Source: Rusavskia elegans (lineage: Eukaryota; Ascomycota; Lecanoromycetes; Teloschistales; Teloschistaceae). Taken from it: 64,000 nucleotides of DNA. Position numbers and translations under genes: made by a program. Location: positions 62,001-126,000 of the forward strand of contig SAUG01000052.1 of NCBI GenBank assembly GCA_011316305.1. Reading direction: 5' to 3'. Under the pieces are notes generated by a model. That model did not search any database. It worked only from the letters and a program-made list of their open reading frames with translations, and was not told the DNA's origin. This document shows positions 15,336 to 29,220 of the stretch, piece by piece. Every line of letters starts with the position of its first letter. Positions within the stretch are counted from its first letter, which is position 1.

Positions 15336-17973
15336 CAACCTCTAGGATATATATAATATTATATTATAAAAATAATCTATATACTAAAACTCTTATAGAA
15401 AAAGCGATAACTACTAAATAGATAAATAAAAATGGAATGAAATAATATATTAAAATAATATATCGAATATAAATAAAACTATCTATTATAGAAGTATTTA
15501 TTTCTAATATTTTCTCTAATCTAATATCGCTATTAAAAGTACTAATAAAATAATTTAAATGAAATATATAATTTTAATAGTCATTTTAATTAAATAATAA
15601 ATGATCTATTATACTAGCTTCTAAAAACTTTAGTCTACTAGAATTCTAAACCTTTTTAAAAAATAGATAGTATTTACTAAAAAATTTAGTTATAGCGGAA
15701 ATAGTAATAATATTATTAAAGTTAATCAAGAGGATTAGATAGTAGAAAAGTATTCTTTTATATAAATTAATATTAAATTTAGAAATGATAAAATTTAGGT
15801 TAGAAATATTAATTTTAGTTGTAAGGACAAAGATATAAAAGAAAAGATAAATATAGATAATATTAAAAATATAGAAGAAAATAAAAATAAAAATAAAAGA
15901 AAGAAATATTAAACTATCTAATTAGTTTAATAGATAAAAAAGTAATAGTCTAAAAGAAATATATTATCTATATATATCACTATACTAATACTAAATAAAA
16001 AATGTATTAAATTAATCTATTTTAATATAAAAAAAGTAATATTTTACTACTAGAATATTATTTTTATACTAGAATTTAGTAGTTTCAATAGATTAAATCC
16101 GGAAACTCGGATTTAATCCGGAATCGAATTAGATCAGTATTTAAAAAAATCGAAACCGACTCGGATCGGTACCTAAAAAAGTTAAAATCGATTCGGGTCG
16201 GATCGGTTTTTTTAATTCGGATTCGAAATCTGATCCGACGGCCAGCCTAATACTAGTAGCTATAGTAATCTAGATCCTATTAAATATATTTATTCTAATT
16301 TTAAAAAACTAGTATTAAATAGTCGACTCGAATTTTATTAGCTATATCTTTAATAATCTATCATTACTTTATATATAATTAATTAAATTGAAATGGTATA
16401 ATATTTATAGATAGGTTTACCGTCTAGTTTATAGACTGGCTAGAATAGATTTTATTTAGAAAGGATATATTTTTTAGAATTTCGCTAGACGTATCGGTCT
16501 AGAAAATAGATAGACAAAAATTATTTAAAAAATTAGTTATTTTATATTAGTTTTAAAGATTTATAATTAAATATATTATATTTAGATAGTAAATAATATA
16601 TAAGGGTAATATAAATATATAATTACTAATTTAATTGTTATTTACTATCTAATAGTAAAAAATCGACGTCTATTTAAATAGTACCTAAAATATTTATATT
16701 ATAATATAAACGTATAGTAAATTCAGGGATTTTTTAATATTATAATATAGGAAAAAAGGTTTTAACGGTTTTAGTAAATCGAATCTAGGTTCCTAGATTT
16801 AATCTAAAACCGAGTCGGATTAAATTTTAAAATAATCCGACCCGACTCGATTCGATATCTAGAAAAGTCGGAACCGATTCGAGTCGAATCGGTTTTTCTA
16901 ATCCGGATTTAAAACTCGATCCGACAGCCAGTTTACTTTCAGTCTAATTTTACTTTAGTAATTAATATTAACTATAGTACTTTATCGTTTAGATAACTAG
17001 CTAATAGCGCCGACTCTAATATCGATAATATATCTAGAAATATAGCGATAGATTTTTTAGTAATCTATTTAATCGATATCGGTATACTTTTAAAGTTTCT
17101 CTAAAACGTTTCTAAAAAAAAATCAAGTTATCCGTTTTATATAGAAATTTAAAAATTCTAGTAATAGTATTTTAATAATAGTTTATAGAATTAGATAAAT
17201 TTCGACTAATAACAGATATAGTAGAAGTAATATTAAAACGGATTCTAGATATAATATATATCAAAGAGCCGATAATATCAGAACATTTACGGTTTACTAG
17301 TAGAAAGTAATTTTAATTAACGGAAGCGGTTTCTAAATAAAAGCCAGAATCTATAAAAATAAAAATATTATTTTTATAGATAACCGAACTATAGTTCTTT
17401 AAAATCTATTCAATTTAAATAGTTTAAATTAATTAAAATTCCCAATTTCCAATAATTATTATATCGAGGTAGAAATTAACTGAACCTAAATTCGATATTT
17501 AAAAGCGTTTATTTAGATATATTTTAATACTATTAAAATTCTAATAACTAGCGATATATAAAATCATATTATCTATATAGACGCCGGTATCGATTATATT
17601 ATTACAAAAAATACTATAATCGGATTCTAGAAATTTAAAACCGATAGTAGCGAAAAATTTAACGAGGTAGCGATACTAGGTCCGAAGCGATAATTTAAAA
17701 CTATAAAAGATTTATAAAAGTTTATTAATTATATTAGAATATTTAAACTAGTAGAGTGTTATATATAGATAACTTTATTAATATATCCGTAGAAAAAGAC
17801 GATTTTAATATCTATTTAGTCGAGTTTAAGACCGTAGACGTTTACTATAGCGAAGAAGGTTTGATATAATATAGATTTAATAATCTAACCGAAAATTTTA
17901 TTAAAATTAATACGGGTTTTCTATTTAAAGTTATAAACGATCTAGCGAATTTTTAAACGTATAATATTACTAT

Positions 17974-18151
17974 TGTTGAAATCATATATATATGGAATAT
18001 CAAGCTTGATTTACTAAGGTGGGCTTTAGCCTGAACTAAATATATAAAAAGGAGGTGGCAGGGCCTTAGTACCTAGATCTACTAGGTCTAATCGGTACGA
18101 GCGCCTTTAACGCCTTAATATAACTATTATACGTAATATATACTTCTAATT
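17974..18151 (-). repeat. 3' LTR of Copia-B
   Basis: About 178 bp beginning TGTTGAAATC on the plus strand, homologous to the LTRs at 22,740, 30,208, 32,954 and 39,858. The distal CA end has decayed. Confidence 0.85.
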
Positions 18152-21100
18152 TTCCTATATAAATAATATACTATATATATACCGAAGGTAAAAATTAAAT
18201 AGACTCGCTATATACTCGCTAAAAAACCTGTAGGAAAAAGAGTTTATATATAATAAAGGCGAGGTAGATAAAATTTAAAGAGCTTCTATAATAGATATAT
18301 ATATATATTAAATTATAAAAATCGAAATCTAGATAAAAGAAATTAGAGCTTCTATAGTTATTATAGCTTTTTAAACTCTCTATAGTAGTAGTGTAATTAG
18401 TAGAATACTAGTATAGGTACGAATTTATAATATAGATTTATTTAAAGTATTTAAAACAGATATTACCCGATTAAAAAAGCGTATCTAGGGCTTCGGTAAT
18501 CGAAAGTACCTATCTAGTAGTAAGTTATAGATATTATCGATTATTATCGATACTGCCGAAGTACTAAAGGGTATAGATATTATATTTCTTTTTAATTTAC
18601 TTAGATATATTAAAAGTTATATCGCCTAGATAGTTCGAGATATAGAGGTATTTACTATAGCTTTAAGGATTAATATAAGTTTTTAGATTATTAATAATTA
18701 CGGTACTCTAATAATACTATTCCTAGAGTTCCTATAGAATGCTATAGTTAATTTAATAATATAGTTAGATAGCGAAGATCCCGATACGTATTTATATATT
18801 TTTATTATCCAGTTATAGATAGTTTAAGATATTACAATCTAAAAAGCTATTAATACTATCTTTTATCTTATAGCGTTTAGATTCGAAGCTTAGATAAAAT
18901 AGTACCCGAAAGTAAAAGTAGAGTAGATTATTATTATAGTTTATATAGGCGATAGAAAATCCAAAAGTTATTAAAGAGTTTATTAAATATTTCGATATAT
19001 ATATATAGGTCGAGCTCTCTTGAAGTATAGAAAGTAAAATTAAATTATTAAAAACTCCTTAAATCAATAATAGTAGTAAGTAATATTAAATAGAAATATA
19101 GAGTATAGAAAATTAAATAGTATAATTTATATATTAGACGGTATAGAATTAGTAAAAATATACTCGAAGATATAGTAATAGTAGATAGCGGGTAAAAATA
19201 AGTAGTAGGTAGCTAGTAGCTAGAATACTAACTAGTCTATACCCGTACCATAGCTTCAAAAAGCTCTATATAGAGCCCGAATAGTCTACTAGATAGTTAT
19301 AAGATATTTTACCGATATTAAAACTAGTTAATATATAAAGTATAATATAGAAATTAGTAGAGTATAGACTAAAGGTACTCTTTTAGTATTTTACTACTAA
19401 AATCGAAAGATAAATCCGGGTATAGATAATTATATATAGATTTCGATCGAATATACTATCGGAAAATATATAGAGGATATAGCGATTTAAAAATAATATA
19501 AATATTATATAAATAGGCCTATAGAGCCTAGTATTATTTAGAGATTTAACTATTTTTTATAGTATATATTATATTCTTAGAAGATTATATTTATAGATAT
19601 ATAGTAGATACTACTACCCCGGAATTAATTATATTCCGGGAGAGATTATTATTAGAAAAATTATTATAATTTAAACGGATTATTACTATTATTACTTAAA
19701 ATTTAAAGCGTTTTTAGATTTTTAAACCTAAACGCTATATAGAAAGCCTTAAATTTACTTTTATCTAGAACTTTAGTAAATCTATTAGCTACTATTTTTT
19801 CCGTTAAAATATATAAAAGGTCGATAGTTTTATTAGAAATTTTCTCCTATAGGAATTTAATATAGATATTAATATATTTTATATAACTATAGAACTAAAG
19901 GTTTTTAATAAAGGTAATAGCGTTCTAGTTATTACTAAAGAAAATTACCGTATCTAGAATAGCGTTGAGATTATATTTATTAATTAATTACTAATTTATA
20001 ATATAATCTAATTAAATAGCCTCTTTAGTAGCTTTAGTCTCGCTATCTAACTCTACTTCGGTGGTTAATATAGCTATAGTAGTTTACTATTTAGATAACT
20101 AGTTAATAGTACCGAATCTAATATTAAAAATATACCTATAAATAGAATAATAGGTTTTATAGTTACCTATTTAATCGGTATCGGTATATCTTAAAAGCTT
20201 CTATAGATCGCCTCTATAGATAAAAATAAAAAAAGCCGTTTTATATAGATATTTAAATATCCTAATAACGGTATTCTAGTAGTAGTTTATAAAATTAGAC
20301 GAATATCGACTAATAATAGAAACGGCGAAAGCGATATTAAAGCGGGTTCTAAATATAGTATATATTAAAAAGCCGATAGCGTTCTAATATTTATATTTTA
20401 TTAATAAAAGGTAATTCTAGTTAGTAGAAGTAGTTTCTAAAAAAAGGTCGGAATCTATAGAAGTAAAAATACTATTTTTATAGATAGCGAAGCTATAATT
20501 CTTTAGAATCTATTTAATCTAGATAGTTTAGTTTAACTAATTAGTCCGGTTCCTAATAGTCTTTATACCGAAGTAGATATTAATAGGGCCTAAATCTAAT
20601 ATTTAAAAATATTCGTTTAGATATACTTTAATATTATTGAAGTTCTAATAACTAGCGTAATATAGAAAGATATTATTAATATGAACGCCGATAATAGTTA
20701 TACTATTATAGAAGATACTATAATCGGACTCTAGAGGTTTAAAGTTAATAATAGCGAAGAATTTAATAAAATAGCGATACTAGATCCGAAGCGATTATTT
20801 AAAACTATAGAAAGCCTTTTAGAGTTTATATATTATATTTAAAATACTGAATCTGGTAGAATATTATATATAGATAAATTTATCTATATAACCGTAAAGG
20901 AAGATAGTTTCAATATCTATTTAATCGAGCTTTAGACTATAGATAGTAGCTATGGTAAAAATAGCTTTATATAATATTAGCTTAATAATAGAAGCGAAAA
21001 TTTTATTAAAATTAACGCCGGCTTCCTATTTAAAACTATAAACGACCTAGCGAGCTTTAAAACGTATAATTTTACTATTAGTATTTCTTTTAATCTAATA

Positions 21101-22739
21101 TATCTATTTACCTTCTAGGAGATATTCTATAAAAGATAATAATACTATTTTTTTTTCTATAGCTTTACGCTGTTTATCGGTATAGAGTAACTCTATAGGC
21201 TCTTTATATAACTAGAGTTCGAAAGAATCGAATACTATACCTTTTTTTATAGTATTAATAAATATATAGATATTTATAATTAGGTCTAATAAGAAATAAT
21301 TATAATTATCTAGTACCCGGATTTTAGAGTAATTATATAGAACTTTAAGAAAAGATTTAATAATATAATCGGTTTATAGGTAAAGTATAATAGTTTAAAG
21401 ATAGAGCGGTAATATATTAGAATTAGAATCTAAATCCGATTTATTAATTTCGGTAATATAAAGAATATTAGATAAGTTAGCCGGTAAAAGAATTTAACTA
21501 TAGGTAGAAAAAGTTTAGTAAAATACTAGAATTTAACGAAAGGGAATTATTAGTTTAGATAATAATAGAAGGTTACTAGATTATAACTATAATTATCTAG
21601 AATTAGATTTTCTATTATTACGTTACTGTTTCCGCGGGGGTTACTATTTACTTTTAGATTTTTCTAACTTCTATAAATCTAATAAATTTAGATTTTAATC
21701 CATCTTTTTAAATATTACAGAAATAGCGTAGATAATTTTATTTTAAAATTTTAATAGTTTAAAGATAGTATCGCTATATTTATAGCTTTAATTATAGAAT
21801 TCCTAAATTTTTTTACTATATATTAGATATACTGTTGAATCTAAAACCCGAAATTTGTTTAAATCTAGGGGTTTACTATATTCCTTTTTATATAAGATTA
21901 TATCTAATTAACTACTAGATAACTAGAAGTATAGAAAGTTAGTAGCTTTAATAAATAGCGGCTAATATTTATTACTAAAGCTGTTATAAACTAATATAAA
22001 ATAGGCTTTATATATTAGTATTTACCCGAAACGTTCGGAAATACTATTCTATTATAGATTATTAGGTACGGTAGGCTCCTACTAGATATTTTTATTAGTA
22101 AAGCTTTTAGATATAATATAGCCTTTAAGTTTATTATTACTATAAAAAAATATTTAATAATAAAGATATCTTTTTTATTATAGGCGTAGAATTAGTTCTA
22201 GTATTTAAAGGTTTTAAGGCTATCTTTTATTTTAGTTATATAGATACTATACTTCTAGGTATTATTATCTAGAAAGGTAAAAATATATTAGCTTTTATTA
22301 TATACTACTAGAACTTTACTTTTTTAAATAGGTTCTATACGGTTAATATAAACGAGGTCTATAAAACCGCTACCGGAACGGATATAGCTCCTAAAAAGCT
22401 ATTTATATTATTTACCTAGAATATAAACTTTATAGAAATCGAATTTAAATTTAGAAACTTTAAATAGATCGATTTCTATAGATATTTTTACTAGTTTATA
22501 TAAATTCTAGTTACTTAAATTTATAAACCGGACGTACTAGATATTTTCTACCTTTACCGATATTATAGCGAGGGCCTTCAAGACTATATTAAATATTAAT
22601 AAAAATAAGAACGAAGATAGAAAAAAAAAGAAATAGAAAGAATTTTTATAGGGCCGCGCTATATAATATTAATATTTAATAGAAATAGACTTTTATATAT
22701 ATAGTAAGTTAATATTAAATCCGGAATACTAAAATTAAA

Positions 22740-22915
22740 TGTTAAAATCATATGTATGGAACATCAAGCTTGATTCACTAAGGTAGGCTTTCGCCTGAAC
22801 TAAGTATATAAGAAGGAGGTAGCAGGGCCTTAGCGCCGTAAGCTACTAGGCCTGATCGGTACTAGCGCCTTTAGCGCCTTAGTACAGCTATTATACGTAA
22901 TACGTACTTCTAATA
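22740..22915 (-). repeat. 3' LTR of Copia-A
   Basis: 176 bp, plus-strand start TGTTAAAATC, end CTTCTAATA (the terminal CA has become TA). Preceded by target duplication TTAAA. Confidence 0.9.
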
Positions 22916-23159
22916 CTCCTATACAAATAATATACTATATATATACTAAAAGTAAAAATTAAATAGGCTCGCTATATATTCGCTAAAAAACCTATAGGAA
23001 AAAGAGTTTATATATAATACGAGGATAAGGCTTAAAGAGCTCCTATAGCGGATATATATTACGAGGAAAATAAAATAAAAGAATAAGGCTCCTATAGTAG
23101 ATCTGCGTATATAAAATATAAAAATCGAAGTCTAGATAAAAGAAAATAGAACTTTTATA

Positions 23160-24460
23160 GTACCCTAAACTTTCTATAGTAGTAGTATATTTAGTAGAGT
23201 ACTAGTATAGGTACTAGTTTATAATATAAATCTATTTAAAGTATTTAAAACGGATATCGCCTAACTTAAAGGGCGTATTTAGGGCCTCGGCGATCGAAAG
23301 TACCTATTTAGTAGTAAGTTATAGGTACTAGCGGTCGTTATTATCGCCGCTAAAGTACTATAGGGTATAAATGTTATATTTCTTTTTAATTTATTTAAGG
23401 AGTTTATATTAAGCGTCTATTAAGATATTATAAGCTTTCGTTAATATATCGAAGGTAATATCGCCTAGATAGTCCTAGATATAGAGGTATTTACTATAGC
23501 TTCGAGGATTAATATAAGTTTTCGGATTATTAATAATTATAGCGCCCTAATAGTACTATTCCTAGAGTTCCTATAGAATCCCGTAATTAATTTAGCGGTA
23601 TAGCTAGGTAGTAAAGACCCCGATATATATTTATATATTATCGCTATCTAACTATAGGCGGCTAAAGATATTATAATCCCGAAGGCTATTAATATTATCT
23701 TTTATCTAATAGTATTTAGATTCGAAGCTTAGATAGAATAGTATTTAAAAGTAGAAATAGAGTAGATTATCGTTATAGTTTATAAAGGTAATATAAATTC
23801 GAAAGTTATCGAGTAGTTTATTAAAAACTTCGATATATATATATAAATCGAGTTCTCTAGAAATATAGGTAGTAAAGTTAAATCTTCGAAGACTATTTAA
23901 ATCTATAATAGCTATAAATAGTATTAAATAAAAGTATAGGGTATAAAGAATTAAACGGTATAACTTATATATTAGACGGTATAGGATTAGTAAAGATATA
24001 CTCGAAAATATAGTAGTAGTAGATAGCGGGCGAAAATATATAGTAGGCGGCTAGTAGCTAGGGCGCTAATTATAGTATACCCGCGCTAGCTCCGAAAAGC
24101 TTTATATAAAGTCTAAATAACTACTAGGTAGCTAGAAATACTTTAATTAGTATTAAAATTAGTTAATATATTAAGTTTAATATAGAATTTAGCAGGGTTT
24201 AGACTAAAGGTATACTTTTAGTATTTTACTACTAAAGTAGAAGAATAAATCCGGATATAAATAACTATATATAGATTTCGATCGAATATACTATCGGAAA
24301 ATATATAAGGGGTATAGCGATTTAAAAGCGATATAGGTACTATATAGGTAGGCCTATAGAGCCTAGAGTTACTTAAAGGTTTAACTACCCCTTTTAATAT
24401 ATATTATATTCTCTGAAGATAATACTTATAGATATATAATAATTACTAATACCCTAGAGT
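23160..24460 (+). pseudogene. Extra ORF-like tract in Copia-A, apparently antisense to gag-pol
   Basis: Between the end of RNase H and the 3' LTR lies about 1.5 kb that is not gag or pol. On the plus strand one frame runs with almost only TAG/TAA interruptions at likely former glutamine codons. It begins near V-F-K-T-D-I (around 23,255), passes a hydrophobic middle part with L-E-F-L near 23,568, and ends with an R/S/K-rich stretch near 23,990-24,060. The same tract is present in Copia-B (about 18,380-19,610), so it belongs to the family. A minus-strand frame is also fairly open in places, so strand is not certain. I do not recognise the product. Confidence 0.45.
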
Positions 24461-24539
24461 TAATTATATTCCGGGAAAAATTATTATTAGAAGAATCTTT
24501 ATAATTTAGACAGATTATTACTATTATTACTTAAGGTTT

Positions 24540-27500
24540 AGAATATTTTCGGGTTTTTAAATCTAAGTACTATATAGAAAGCTTTAAATTTACCTTTATC
24601 TAGGGCTTTAGTAAGCCTATTAGTAACTATTTACTCTGTTAGAATATACTAAAGGTTAATAATTTTATTAGTAACCTTTTCCTATAGAAACTTAATATAG
24701 ATATTAATATATTTAATATAGCTATAGAACTAAAAGTTCTTAGCGAGGGTAATAGCGCCCTAATTATTACTATAAAGGGTTACTATATCTAGGGTAGTAT
24801 TTAGATCCTACTCGTTAATTAATAGTTAACTTAGGATATAACTTAACTAAATAGCCTCCTTAATTACTCTAGTTTCTCTATCTAACTCTACTTTAGTAGT
24901 TAATATAGCTATAGTAGTTTACCGTTTAGATAACTAGCTAATAGCGCCGGATCTAATATCGAAGATATACCTAGAAATAGAATAATAGGTTTTATAGTTA
25001 TCTACCTAATTAGTATTAGTATACCCCTAAAGCTTCTATAGGTCGCTTCTATAGATAAAAATAAAGTAAGCCGTTCTATATAGATATTTAAAGATTCTAG
25101 TAATAGTATTCTAGTAGTAATTTATAGGGTTAGATAAATATCGGCTAATAATAGAAATAGTAAAAATAATATCGGGGCGGGTTCTAAATATAGTATATAT
25201 TAAAGAGCCGATAGCGTTCTAATATTTTTATTTTATCGGCAGGAAATAGTCCTAATTAGCGGAAACGGTTTCTAAATAAAGGCCGGAATCTATAGAAGTA
25301 GAAATATTATTTTTATAAATAGCGAAGCTATAATCTTTTAGAATTTATTCGATATAAGTAGTTTAGCTTAATTAAATAGTACGGAGTTCCCGGTTCCTAA
25401 TAATCTTTATACCGAGGTAGAAGTTAACGGGGCCTAGATCTAATATTTAAAAACGTTCGTTTAGATATATTTTAATATTATCGAGGTTCTAATAACTAGC
25501 GCTATATAGAAGGATATTATTAATATAAATACCGATAATAATTATACTATTATAAAAGATACTATAATCGGATTTTAGAGGTTTAAAGCTGATAGTAGTA
25601 AAAAACTTAGTAAGGTAGCGGTACTAGACCCGAAACGACTATTTAAAACTATAAAAGACCTTCCGAAATTTATATATTATATTAGAGTCGCCGAAGCCAG
25701 TAGAATATTATATATAGATAATTTCGTCGATATAACTATAGAGGAAGGCCGTTTTAATATCTATTTAATTAAGCTCTAGGCCGTAGGCAGCAGCTATAGT
25801 AAAGATAGCTTTATATAATATTAACTTAATAATAAAAGCGAAGGTTTTATTAAAATCGATACCGGCTTTCTATTTAAAGCTACGAATAATCTAGTAAGCT
25901 TTAAAGTACGTAATTTTATCCTTTTTAATCTTATATATCTATTTACCCCCTAGGAAATATTTTATAGAAGGTAGTAATACCTTAGTATATAGTATCTATA
26001 TATCGTTTAATTCTAATAATACTAGTTCTTTTTCTATAGCCTTATACTATTCGTCGGTATAAAGTAATCCTATAGCCTTTTTATATAACTAGGATTTAGA
26101 AGGATCTAATATAGTACCTTTTTTTATAGTACTAATAAATATATAGATATTTATAATAGGATCCGGTAAGAAATAATTATAATTATCTAGTACCCGGAAT
26201 TTAGGGTAATTATATAAAATTTTAATAAGGGATTAGATAGTATAGTCGGTCTATAGGCGAGATATAATAGTTTAAAGGCGGGGTAGTAACTTATCGGAAT
26301 CTAATTCGGAGTTATTAACTTCGGTAATACGAAGTCTAGTAGGCAGGTTAGCCGGTAAAAGAATTTAACTATAGGTAAAAGGAGTCCGATAAGGTATCGG
26401 AAGAGCTATTAATTTAAATATTAAAGAGAGATTACTAGGTTATAGTTATAACCTCCTAGGATTAGACCCCCTATTAGTACGCTACCGTTTCCGTAGGGGC
26501 TACTATTAAAATTTATTTTCTAATTTCTCTAATTCCTATAGATCTAATAAATCTAGGTTTTAACCTATTTCTTTAAATACTATAGAAGAAATATAGATAA
26601 CCTTATTTTAAAGGTTTAATAGTTTATAAATAGTATTATTAAAGTAACCGACTAAAGTATATTTATAGTTCCGATTATAGAACTTCCGAATTTTTTTACT
26701 ATATATTAGGTACGCTATAGAATCTAAAATATAGAATTAGCTTAAATCTAAAGGTTTACTATATTCTTTTTTATATAGGGTTATACCTAGTTTACTACTA
26801 GATAACCGGAAATATAGAAAGATAGTAGCTTTAATAAATAGCGGCTAATATTTTTTACTAAGGCCGTTATAAACTAATATAGGATAGGCTTTATATATTA
26901 GTATTTACCTAAAATACTCGGAGGTACTGTTCTATTATAGATTATTAGGTACAGTAGATTTCTACTAGATATTTTTATTAATAAAGCTTTTAGATATAAT
27001 ATAGCTTCTAAATTCGTTATTACTATAAAAATATTTAATAACGAAGACGCCTTTTTTATTATAGGCGTAGAAGTAGTTCTAGTATTCTAGGATTTCGGGG
27101 GCGTCTTTTAATTTAGTTATATAGACGCTATACTTCTAGGTATTATTATCTAGAAAAGTAAAAATATATTAGCTTCTATTATATATTACTAGAACCTTGC
27201 CTTCTTAAATAGGACCTATATAGTTAGTATAAATAAAGTCTATTAGGCCGCTACTAGGGCGGATATAGCTTCTATAAAGCTATTTATATTACTTACCTAG
27301 AATATATACCTTATAGAAATCGGATTTAGATTTAGGGACTTTAAATAAATTAATCTTTATAGATATATTCGCTAATTTATATAAATTCTAATTATCTAAA
27401 TATCCTAGCCGGATATACTAGATACTTTCTACCTCTACCGATATTTTAGCGAGGGCCTTTAAGGCTATATCGGGTATTAATAATAAAGATAAAAATAGAA

Positions 27501-27600
27501 AAAAAGAAAAAATAGAGGAAGAAATAGAAAAAGAAAAGGATTTTATAGGGCCGCGCTATATAGTATTAATATTTATTAGAAAGAGACCTTTATATATATA
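24540..27600 (-). pseudogene. Copia pol pseudogene (ends with RT/RNase H), Copia-A
   Basis: The minus-strand frame near 24,962-24,880 reads SGAIS*LSKR*TTIAI, i.e. the copia RNase H motif S-x-A-I-S-W-x-S-K-R-Q with W and Q turned into stops. It continues to a typical copia C-terminus near 24,600 (I-K-F-L-x-E-K-V, then L-T-K-A-L-x-K-G-K-F). The region upstream, to about 27,600, should hold reverse transcriptase and integrase by position. The same stretch occurs as 19,640-22,730 in Copia-B and in two pieces in Copia-C. Stops are of TAG/TAA type. Non-functional. Confidence 0.85.
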
Positions 27601-27949
27601 AGTAGTTAACGTTAAATCCGGAATACTAAAGCTAAAGTTAAAACTATTATTATTAATAATTACTTTAGCGCCTGTCTTCTAAATTTATAATATTAATAGA
27701 AAATTAGCGCCGGACCCGGGGGTATAAAAGATATTATAGAATTCTATAGGATGGTATTTACTATTAATAAAATAGTTAAGTATAATAGTACTTTTAATAA
27801 TCGGTCGGAAATTAATAGTACTTCTAATACTAGTTATAGATTTATTCTAGATAAGTTTTATAGTAGATTCGATATAAAAATACTACTAGAAAAAAGTATA
27901 ATAGTTATAGGTATAGTCGAATATCTAACTATTAGTAAAGTCTAGTTTA

Positions 27950-29220
27950 TTTAATAAAGCCGATAAGGCTATAGGAATAAAAGTTATAAAGCTAAAGTTA
28001 GTAGAAGCCGGTACTACTATATTAAAATTTAGTAATTTTTCGGATTTAGTAGGTTTATTTTTAGATTTATTATTTTTAAACTTATTATTCTTACCGTTCT
28101 TACTATCCTTTCCTTTACTTTTATTCCTATTACTATTACCTTTCTAGCGTTTACTACCGCTATTTTTCTATTTTTCTACTATCTAAGCCTTCTTTAATTT
28201 AGGATAAAAACTATAATAGGTTTCTTTTATATAGCCGTTTCGGTTATAGTAGAAATAGTAGTCGATTTCGATAATTCGCTTATTCGGGTTACTCGTAGAT
28301 AGGAAGGCCTTAGTTCTAGTAGTAGTAAACTCTATACTACTATATTAGTAATACTCCTCGCTAATAGTAGTACTAATAGTTTTATCTAAAATAACTACTT
28401 TCTATTTTCGCTTATCCTTATTACTAATAATAACGTTACTTTAGATAAACGAAGTCTAAAAGTAGCTAAAAGTAGCTTTAAAACCCTAAAGGAATTTTAA
28501 AATAAAAAGGCTTTCTAAAATAATAATATCTATAGCTAGAATTTTATTAGTAAACTCGCGAAATTTAGCTATATAAACCTCTATATTCTCGAAAAAACTA
28601 TTATAATAGAGGGTATCTAGCTAGGCGTTAAATTCTATAAGTTTACTAGTACTATAGACTCTATATTATATCTAGAATTTATCTAGTATCTTTTAAGTAT
28701 CTAATATAATATCTTTAATAAGATTTTTAGCGTTAGTATTATAGGTCGTCTTAATTACTATATAGGTACGTTCTATATATTCTTCCTCGTAATTAGAAAG
28801 AGCCGGGAATAAAGGGCCCTTAGTAGTAGTTCGGAAGTTATTAAAAATAAGGTAGGCTATAATCGCTTCCTTCTAATTTTTATAGTCCGAGCGGGTTTCG
28901 AGCTTCGGAACTATATTAATAGGATAGCCGAAGCCCCCTAGCTTAATACTATCTATTATTAATATTATAAGGATAGATATATCGCTAAGTTTAGTACTAG
29001 ATAGAATAGCGTTATAGAAGGATAAATCGGAAAGAGAGCCTAGAAGCGAGTACCCGGAAGGCGTAATAACTTTAAGGCTAAATAAATTACTCGGGCTTAA
29101 AGGTATTAGAGGGGGACTAAAAGCTATAAAAGGGTCCGGGTCGTCTTCGGATATAATAAAAGGAGATTTTAATAGAAAAAAATAATCGGAATCCGGGCGT
29201 AGATAGCCCTAAACGGCGAG
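27950..29220 (-). pseudogene. Copia gag pseudogene with CCHC zinc knuckle, Copia-A
   Basis: The minus-strand frame near 28,262-28,215 reads YYFYYNRNGYIKETYY. Reversing C-to-T changes gives a CHCNRNGHIKETC zinc knuckle (C-x2-C-x4-H-x4-C), followed by a K/N/S-rich tail, as in copia nucleocapsid proteins. Homologous gag stretches lie at about 30,700-32,000 (Copia-B) and 35,200-37,500 (Copia-C). Isolated TAG/TAA codons interrupt the frame. Non-functional. Confidence 0.8.

Larger units (their letters stand above)
4011..16249. mobile_element. hAT-like element 2, nested in element 1
   Basis: The left terminus is TAGATTGGTTATTTCGG and the right terminus is CGACGGCCAGCCTA, forming an inverted repeat. 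The flanking 8-bp duplication is ATACTAAT at 4,003-4,010 and ATACTAGT at 16,250-16,257. Subterminal regions (4,030-4,200 and 16,070-16,240) carry dense repeats of CCGATCCGA/TCGGATCGG type, possible transposase-binding sites. Its own DNA (4,011-5,530 and 15,340-16,249) is homologous, in the opposite orientation, to parts of 43,487-47,371. The middle is occupied by a large DNA transposon. Confidence 0.75.
428..16935. mobile_element. hAT-like element 1 (outer), carrying nested elements
   Basis: The left end begins TAGATTGACTACTTCGG and the right end reads CGACAGCCAGTTTA, whose reverse complement (TAAACTGGCTGTCG) makes a terminal inverted repeat. It is flanked by an 8-bp duplication, CTTTTAGT at 420-427 and CTTTCAGT at 16,936-16,943, differing by one RIP-type transition. 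Eight-bp duplications are typical of hAT transposons. Removing the element joins the two halves of copia RNase H. Its own DNA is about 428-4,010 plus 16,258-16,935; the rest is a second hAT-like element and its cargo. I could not recognise a transposase domain with confidence in 1,660-4,000. Confidence 0.75.

Noticed and set aside
27751..27945. 64-codon plus-strand open frame in the copia gag-pol junction
   Set aside because: It lies antisense to RIPed copia sequence, has low-complexity I/N/S/T composition and matches homologous non-open stretches in the other copies.
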